This document shows, one piece after another, positions 59,497-64,000 of a DNA stretch of 64,000 nt; positions within the stretch are counted from its first letter, which is position 1, and each line of letters opens with the position of its first letter. This DNA comes from Achromobacter spanius (lineage in GTDB: Bacteria; Pseudomonadota; Gammaproteobacteria; Burkholderiales; Burkholderiaceae_B). Under the pieces are notes generated by a model. It ran no database searches. It saw only the letters and a list, made by a program, of their open reading frames with translations, and was not told the origin of the DNA. Made by a program: the position numbers and the translations under genes. The DNA is taken from positions 5,580,001 through 5,644,000 of the forward strand of contig NZ_CP121261.1 of NCBI RefSeq assembly GCF_029637605.1. Direction: 5' to 3'.

Positions 59497-60186
59497 TCAC
59501 TTCATCGGCGTTGCGACTAGCTTGTCGGAGGGAATGGGGACCAGGAGGTCGCGGGTCGCTTCGACCGGCGCGGTCAGCCAGTCGCCGTATGCGCCTTCCG
59601 GCAGGATGACGACCATGCGCTTTTCCTTGCCGGGCTGATGGTAGAGCCGGAACAGTGGATCGTTGTCGGCATTGATGGTCAGCATGGTGTAGCTCTCTTG
59701 CCACTGGCCGGCCTCGTCTCGGTACCGATCCCAGATGCCGGCTATGCCGAGCGGCGCACCATCCGCACGTGTGAATCTGGTCGGCACCGATTTATCGGTC
59801 TGGAACCTGGCCTTGGTTTCCTCGCGATGGTCAGGCTCGAATATCGCGTCTGCCGGGATGATGCAGTGCTGGGCACGGCGCCAGGCGTTGCCGAACGTGA
59901 ACGACTTTCGCGCGGTCTCACTGCGAGCGTTGAACGTCGAAAGCTTGCCCACCTTGTCCAGCCCATCGGGCTTGGTCATGGCGCTGATGAGACCCCAGCG
60001 GCCGGCCACGGCTTCCCGCTCCGGTACAGCCTCGTCGCCCGCGTCATGCTCCACCGGTCGCCGCACGAACACGCCCTGGTAGCGCGGCCACATGTCGTAC
60101 TTGCCGATCGCGGCTGTCTTGTCGCGCACGCCGAACTTCTTAAGCAGCAGCTCAGCGTCTTTCAGGGTCTGGTAGTGGCTGCACAT
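59497..60186 (-). CDS. SOS response-associated peptidase (SRAP/YedK-like)
   Basis: A 229-residue SRAP protein: catalytic Cys2 (MCSHYQ), Asn in TFNARSETA, CIIPADAIFEPDHRE with the acidic residue, and the C-terminal domain ending PSDKLVATPMK. The expected late His motif (usually xxHxRMPxxL) reads KEKRMVVILP, so the His is not in its usual form. SRAP proteins crosslink to abasic sites in ssDNA and shield them. Often found in phages near SOS genes. Confidence 0.9.
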   Translation of the reverse strand: MCSHYQTLKDAELLLKKFGVRDKTAAIGKYDMWPRYQGVFVRRPVEHDAGDEAVPEREAVAGRWGLISAMTKPDGLDKVGKLSTFNARSETARKSFTFGNAWRRAQHCIIPADAIFEPDHREETKARFQTDKSVPTRFTRADGAPLGIAGIWDRYRDEAGQWQESYTMLTINADNDPLFRLYHQPGKEKRMVVILPEGAYGDWLTAPVEATRDLLVPIPSDKLVATPMK

Positions 60187-60265
60187 GGATTTCCGAGAGT
60201 AGCGTTTGTGTAGATACAGCGCGTCCTCAACACGCTAACATATGCGTCTCGTTCAAGGACATCGT

Positions 60266-60643
60266 ATGACGCACAAACTGAAAGTGTCGCTAGGCTCTCG
60301 TAACCTAATTGACACGTTGGAGTTGCTCGTTCCCCGTGGGGAAGTCGCGCATGTCGACATTGAGCTTGGCGAAGAATACACGGCTCATCCGAACTCTTCG
60401 TTTGTTCGCTTTGACATTGTGTTTGAGGAGTCAAAAGAACCTCAAACTGTCGAGTTTCGACCAGTGGGCACCCGAGTTCACATGATTCTGAAAAATTGGA
60501 ATAACCCCCTGGGAACGGCTCTCAACACTCCCTTTCAACTGGTGACGACGCCGAAGGGTAGAGTTGAGTTGATGATGGCCAACTACTCGATCGGCGAAAT
60601 GAACCACATGACGCTCCAATTCTGGTGGAGCGGGGTGGCGTGA
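60266..60643 (+). CDS. Unknown cargo protein, first of a two-gene unit
   Basis: A 125-residue soluble, beta-rich looking protein (MTHKLKVSLGSRNLIDTLELLVPRGEVAHVDIELGEEY ... HMTLQFWWSGVA). AAGGAC before ATG 60266; an earlier in-frame ATG at 60242 has no ribosome site. Its stop overlaps the ATG of the next, membrane-protein gene. No family recognised. Confidence 0.55.
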   Translation: MTHKLKVSLGSRNLIDTLELLVPRGEVAHVDIELGEEYTAHPNSSFVRFDIVFEESKEPQTVEFRPVGTRVHMILKNWNNPLGTALNTPFQLVTTPKGRVELMMANYSIGEMNHMTLQFWWSGVA

Positions 60644-61086
60644 TGCAGGAGACCGTCGTTCGGGAATGGAATCTACCCAATGGATCAATCCCGATCAGCG
60701 GGATTTCTACCAACACAGAGAATCACCTAATCAACGTCACCGAAGATAAATTACGACTGATTTTTCGGGACGACCGGAAATCGGTTGAATCTTCGAAGGC
60801 CTGGATTCCTTCGGCTAGCGTGGCCCTAAGTCTCGTCGTGTCGATGGTCACTACCGACTTCAAGTCGATCTATGGACTTTCGGCGGACCAATGGAAAACC
60901 GCGTTCGTCATTGTCGTTGCGATCGCCATTTACAAAGCGATCTGGCAACTATGGCGAATTTTCCGCAATCCTCCGATGAATGAGTCGCAGTTTGTCGCAG
61001 CCGTCGCGGGGGCAGCAGGACAGCTGCATTCCAGCAAGTCGCCCACCGATACTCCTACGAGTTCAACTGCGAACCAGAAAGAGTGA
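60643..61086 (+). CDS. Unknown two-helix membrane protein, second of a two-gene unit
   Basis: A 147-residue protein: a soluble N-terminal part (about 1-50; INVTEDKLRLIFRDDRKSV), two membrane segments (SASVALSLVVSMVTTDF and TAFVIVVAIAIYKAIWQLW), then a short cytoplasmic tail. Start overlaps the previous stop (TGATG). Last gene before attR, a usual place for superinfection exclusion or defence cargo; no motif proves this. Confidence 0.6.
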   Translation: MQETVVREWNLPNGSIPISGISTNTENHLINVTEDKLRLIFRDDRKSVESSKAWIPSASVALSLVVSMVTTDFKSIYGLSADQWKTAFVIVVAIAIYKAIWQLWRIFRNPPMNESQFVAAVAGAAGQLHSSKSPTDTPTSSTANQKE

Positions 61087-61192
61087 CCTGCGGGGATTCA
61101 CCGTGGGACGGTTTGATTTCCTGGCCCATGCCAGTGGGTACAGGTCCAGCAGCCGCCGAGCTTTGGGGGCATAGGCTTGAAGTAGGACATAG

Positions 61193-61208
61193 CTGTATGA
61201 ATGTACAG
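61193..61208. promoter_or_regulatory. GCTGT-N8-ACAGC palindrome just inside attR
   Basis: CTGT-ATGAATGT-ACAG inside a longer perfect palindrome with 9-base arms (ATAGCTGTA / TACAGCTAT, 61189-61212). It mirrors the element at 14781-14796. It reads as a LexA box but no gene starts next to it; an Int/Xis arm site is the alternative. The interval 61087-61188 shows nothing else. Confidence 0.5.
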
Positions 61209-61239
61209 CTATCTGCATTCGAATGGCAGAATTTCCCCA

Positions 61240-61335
61240 CACCGCGCCAGAAAACAAAAAGGCCCGCATCGCTGCGAGCCTTAAAGATACTGGAGGCGCA
61301 AGCCGGAATCGAACCGACGTACACGGATTTGCAAT
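61240..61335. repeat. attR: right 96-base direct repeat
   Basis: Identical to 14676-14771. It supplies the 3' half and terminator of the working tRNA-Cys, so the gene is restored after integration. Confidence 0.93.
61259..61282 (-). terminator. tRNA-Cys terminator
   Basis: Minus-strand 10-pair stem (one G-U) with GCGA loop followed by TTTTTG, 8 bases after the CCA end of tRNA-Cys. Same as 14695-14718. Confidence 0.85.
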
Positions 61336-61364
61336 CCGCTGCATAACCACTCTGCCATTGCGCC
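61291..61364 (-). tRNA. tRNA-Cys (GCA)
   Basis: A 74-base cloverleaf on the minus strand: acceptor GGCGCAA / TTGCGCC, anticodon loop in GGATTGCAAATCC (anticodon GCA), T loop GGTTCGATTCC, encoded CCA. The prophage is integrated with its crossover in or near the anticodon loop; the 3' part is phage-supplied. It is the second gene of a tRNA-Gly/tRNA-Cys pair. Confidence 0.97.
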
Positions 61365-61419
61365 AGCACTTGCAAGAAAAAAGGAAGCGCGGTGTTGGCC
61401 GATGCTTCCTTCTTGTATT

Positions 61420-61495
61420 TGGAGCGGGAGACGAGTCTCGAACTCGCGACCTCAACCTTGGCAAGGTTGCGCTCTACCAACTGAGCTACTCCCGC
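61420..61495 (-). tRNA. tRNA-Gly (GCC)
   Basis: A 76-base cloverleaf on the minus strand: acceptor GCGGGAG / CTCCCGC, anticodon loop CTTGCCAAG (GCC), T loop GAGTTCGAGACTC, encoded CCA. A hairpin lies between it and tRNA-Cys (about 61374-61412). The Gly-Cys order matches glyW-cysT of other proteobacteria. Confidence 0.97.
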
Positions 61496-61638
61496 GTTGT
61501 ACTGCTGTTGCCGTACTACCTACCACTGCTTACCTACCACTGCTGAAATTTATGAAAATTTTCAGCGGGTTTCGGTGAAGTTCGAGAAGCTTTTCTCGAA
61601 GGCCGTGTTCACCAAAGACAGCGATTATACACAGAATT

Positions 61639-62766
61639 TTAGGCTTGTGTAGCGCTGCGGGCGGAGCGGGAAAAAAAGGCGTTTGGGTCCAGATCCGTGC
61701 CCGGGCGGGGCCCCAACCCGGCATTCAACCCGGCATCCAACCCGGCCCCCGATCCTGGCAACCGCCCCGGGCCATGGCGATCATGGTCGAACGACTGCGG
61801 ATTGCGCCGTTCCGAACTGGGGGCGGCCCCATACAGCGCACGATACGTCTTGCTGAAATGACAGGCCGACTGGAAGCCGCAGGCGGACGTGATGCTGGTG
61901 ATCGACATTGGCGTCTGGCGCAGCAGTGCGCGGGCGTGCCGCAACCGCAGGCTTAGATAGTGCTGCTTGGGCGTGGTGCCCAGGTGCTCGCGGAACAAGC
62001 GTTGCAATTGACGCTGCGAAGCCCCTGACAGATGCGCCAGCTCGTCCAGCGACAAGGGCTCTTTCAGGTTGACCTCCATCAGTGCGATGACCTCGGCCAG
62101 CGCGGGATGCGCGGCGGGCATGCGCATTGACGCGGGCATGCGCTGCTTGTCCTTGTGGTCGCGTACATGTCCGATGGTGAACTGGTTGGCGATCAGGGCG
62201 ACGATGCCGGCGCCGACGGATTCGCCCACCAGGTTCAACATCAGGTCCAGCGGCGCGGTGCCGCCCGTGCAGGTAATGCGGTCGCGGTCGATCACGAACA
62301 GGTCTTGCGACAAGCGGCTCTTGGGGAACTCGCGTTGCAGCGCCACCAGGTCTTCCCAGTGCGACGCGCAGGTATAGCCATTGAGCAGGCCGGCCCGCAG
62401 CAGCGTGCGGGTCCCTGTGCACAGGCTGCCCAGTGTCACATCGCGCGCGGCCAGGTGTTGCAGCCATTGCAACGTGGCGTGGTCGACGTCGGCGTTTGCG
62501 CGCGTGCCGCCGCAAACGAACACGGCGTCGGGCGGATCGGCATCGTTGAGCACGCCGGCGTGCACGGTCAGCCCGTTGCTGGCCACGACCGGCCCGGATG
62601 ATGTGCTGACGACGGACCATCGGTAATAAGGCTGGCCCAGCAGATGGTTGGCCATGCGCAGCACTTCAATCGCGGTCATGAACGACAGCATGGTGAATTG
62701 CGGCAAGGGCAGGAAACCGAAGTGCCGAAGATGCTGGCGATCCGGGCTCGGCAAAGGGGCTGTCAT
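61639..62766 (-). CDS. GlxA-family AraC-type regulator (GbdR-like)
   Basis: A 375-residue regulator: DJ-1/PfpI-like domain (HFGFLPLPQFTMLSFMTAIEVLRMAN; VFVCGGTRANAD; LGSLCTGTRTLLRAG) and a C-terminal AraC HTH domain (LSLDELAHLSGASQRQLQRLFREHLGTTPKQHYLSLRL; ACGFQSACHFSKTYRALYG). The tail is an unusual Gly/Pro/Asp-rich stretch from short DNA repeats near 61708-61755. AAGGAG before ATG 62766 sets the start. Divergent from glyA, as with GbdR-type control of glycine betaine/sarcosine genes; that role is inference. Confidence 0.88.
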   Translation of the reverse strand: MTAPLPSPDRQHLRHFGFLPLPQFTMLSFMTAIEVLRMANHLLGQPYYRWSVVSTSSGPVVASNGLTVHAGVLNDADPPDAVFVCGGTRANADVDHATLQWLQHLAARDVTLGSLCTGTRTLLRAGLLNGYTCASHWEDLVALQREFPKSRLSQDLFVIDRDRITCTGGTAPLDLMLNLVGESVGAGIVALIANQFTIGHVRDHKDKQRMPASMRMPAAHPALAEVIALMEVNLKEPLSLDELAHLSGASQRQLQRLFREHLGTTPKQHYLSLRLRHARALLRQTPMSITSITSACGFQSACHFSKTYRALYGAAPSSERRNPQSFDHDRHGPGRLPGSGAGLDAGLNAGLGPRPGTDLDPNAFFSRSARSATQA

Positions 62767-63057
62767 GGCGAGGCTCCTTGGGCGGATGTAGTCGCACTGG
62801 GATGCCGGCTCGGAGGATTCGGCATGGGACCGTTGCATCGTAGGCCAGCCTTGCGCCTGTGCCCTTAGGACGAATACGAAAATTTGCAGAACATTGATGC
62901 AGGCGGCTTGCCGGCCGATGCCGATTGCACCTGTCGCAATCGGACAAGATCTGGTCCGGTTCAGATAACAGCGTCCAGGACCTTTGGGAAAGAATGCTCC
63001 ACAGGGCCGGTTCATGCCGGATTTCCGAACGCCGTTGCTACCGAAGGCAGGGTCGTC

Positions 63058-64000
63058 ATGTTCCAGTCCTCGTCGTCCTTTTTCTCCGCTCCGCTGGCCA
63101 AGCGCGACCCTGTCGTGATGGCCATGCAGGAACGCGAACTGCGCCGTCAACAGACGCAAATCGAATTGATCGCGTCTGAAAACCTGGTGTCGCGCGCCGT
63201 GATGGAAGCGCAGGGCTCGGTGTTGACCAACAAGTACGCCGAAGGCTATGTGGGCCGCCGCTTCTACGGCGGCTGTGAACACATGGACGAAGTGGAATCG
63301 CTGGCGCTGCTGCGCGTGCGCGAGCTGTTCCAGGCCGACTACGCCAACGTGCAGCCGCACTCGGGCGCGCAGGCCAACGGCGCGGTCATGCTGGCCTTGC
63401 TGGAACCCGGCGACACCGTCCTGGGCATGTCGCTGGATGCCGGTGGGCACCTGACCCACGGCGCGCGGCCCGCGATGTCGGGCCGGTGGTTCAATGCCGT
63501 GCAGTACGGCGTGCGCCAGAGCGACAGCCTGATCGACTACGACGAAGTGCGGCGCCTGGCGCTGGCGCACCGGCCCAAGCTCATCATCGCGGGCTTTTCC
63601 GCCTACCCCAGGCAACCGGACTTCGCCCGGTTTCGCCAGATTGCCGACGAAGCTGGCGCGCTGCTGATGGTGGACATGGCGCATATTGCCGGCCTGGTCG
63701 CGGCCGGCAAGCATCCAAGCCCGGTTCCGCATGCGCACGTCGTGACCTCCACCACGCACAAGACGTTGCGCGGTCCGCGAGGCGGCTTCATCCTGACCAA
63801 CGATGGCGCGATCGCCAGGAAGATCAATTCCGCGGTATTTCCCGGACTGCAGGGCGGCCCGCTGATGCACGTGGTGGCCGCCAAGACCGTGGCTTTCGGC
63901 GAGGCCCTGCAATCGGACTTCAAGCGCTACATCGACCGTGTCCTGACCAATGCCCAAACTCTGGGCCACGTGCTGATGGCCGGCGGCATCGACCTGGTTT
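63058..64000 (+). CDS. glyA: Serine hydroxymethyltransferase (partial, runs off the window)
   Basis: The first 314 residues of [70 protein letters not shown] and the PLP lysine motif [13 protein letters not shown]. It interconverts serine and glycine with tetrahydrofolate. The N terminus ([17 protein letters not shown]) differs from housekeeping GlyA, and the divergent GlxA-type regulator suggests a catabolic copy, for example in sarcosine/betaine use. The 291-base gap to the regulator should hold both promoters; I saw no clear operator. Confidence 0.95.
   Translation, partial: MFQSSSSFFSAPLAKRDPVVMAMQERELRRQQTQIELIASENLVSRAVMEAQGSVLTNKYAEGYVGRRFYGGCEHMDEVESLALLRVRELFQADYANVQPHSGAQANGAVMLALLEPGDTVLGMSLDAGGHLTHGARPAMSGRWFNAVQYGVRQSDSLIDYDEVRRLALAHRPKLIIAGFSAYPRQPDFARFRQIADEAGALLMVDMAHIAGLVAAGKHPSPVPHAHVVTSTTHKTLRGPRGGFILTNDGAIARKINSAVFPGLQGGPLMHVVAAKTVAFGEALQSDFKRYIDRVLTNAQTLGHVLMAGGIDLV

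Larger units (their letters stand above)
14676..61335. mobile_element. Complete-looking siphovirus-type prophage integrated in tRNA-Cys
   Basis: Bounded by a 96-base perfect direct repeat. It carries integrase, excisionase-like protein, recombination, immunity, replication, packaging, head, long-tail (tape measure of 990 residues), tail fibre and lysis genes in normal lambdoid order. No essential module looks broken, so it could be inducible. The outward boundary is set by the repeat; the crossover lies inside it. Confidence 0.95.

Noticed and set aside
61639..63969. A 776-residue leftward frame through the GlxA gene and under glyA
   Set aside because: The part beyond 62766 is antisense to SHMT; the true start at 62766 has AAGGAG and begins the family homology.

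Overview
The window is GC-rich DNA from a beta-proteobacterium of the Alcaligenaceae, most likely Achromobacter or a close Bordetella relative. This is inferred from two Bug/TctC-type periplasmic binding proteins, the style of the acyl-CoA catabolic cluster, and a GlxA-type regulator divergent from a serine hydroxymethyltransferase gene. It holds three parts: a chromosomal catabolic cluster (1-14.67 kb), a complete-looking siphovirus-type prophage (14.68-61.33 kb), and a chromosomal right flank with two tRNA genes, a regulator and the start of glyA (61.29-64 kb).

Left chromosome. A DoxX-like membrane protein and two small leftward genes precede an IclR regulator. The regulator is followed by eleven rightward, mostly tightly packed genes: a thiolase-like protein lacking the usual nucleophilic cysteine, its DUF35 partner, two Bug-type solute-binding proteins, an NDP-forming acyl-CoA ligase, an AtuA-type protein with its small partner, a short-chain dehydrogenase, an acyl-CoA dehydrogenase, an APH-like phosphotransferase and an AMP-forming acyl-CoA ligase. 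Together they look like uptake, CoA activation, oxidation and C-C cleavage of an unidentified carboxylic acid, perhaps branched or isoprenoid.

Prophage. It sits in a tRNA-Cys(GCA) gene. A 96-base perfect direct repeat marks both ends (14676-14771 and 61240-61335), and the intact tRNA is at the right end. The leftward early operon starts from a promoter near 26.74 kb with a consensus -35 element. It runs through HNH-like, Erf recombinase, exonuclease, SSB, cytosine methyltransferase and many small genes towards excisionase and integrase. The immunity region (26.7-30.7 kb) has an S24 repressor, a Cro-like protein, a CII-like protein and four CTTAG-N4-CTAAG operators. The rightward genes are replication (DUF1376, DnaC-like), RusA, Ref and other nucleases, then terminase, portal, protease/scaffold, capsid, tail, tail fibre, and holin/endolysin/Rz/Rz1. 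Cargo genes lie on the opposite strand (27.4-28.4, 35.0-35.9, 57.0-60.2 kb) or beside attR (60.3-61.1 kb).

Most interesting signals. (1) A full-length second reading frame overprints the DNA cytosine methyltransferase, with its own ATG, well-spaced ribosome site and stop-start coupling to the next gene. (2) LexA-type boxes sit directly before two unknown prophage genes. (3) Paired GCTGT-N8-ACAGC palindromes lie just inside both att sites. (4) A roughly 450-base noncoding, stem-rich segment lies in the early operon. (5) Promoter spacing suggests leaderless cro and repressor transcripts. (6) There is an esterase/acetyltransferase cargo operon and an unknown two-gene cargo unit at the right end. 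All functions come from reading translations and motifs by eye; no searches were run.
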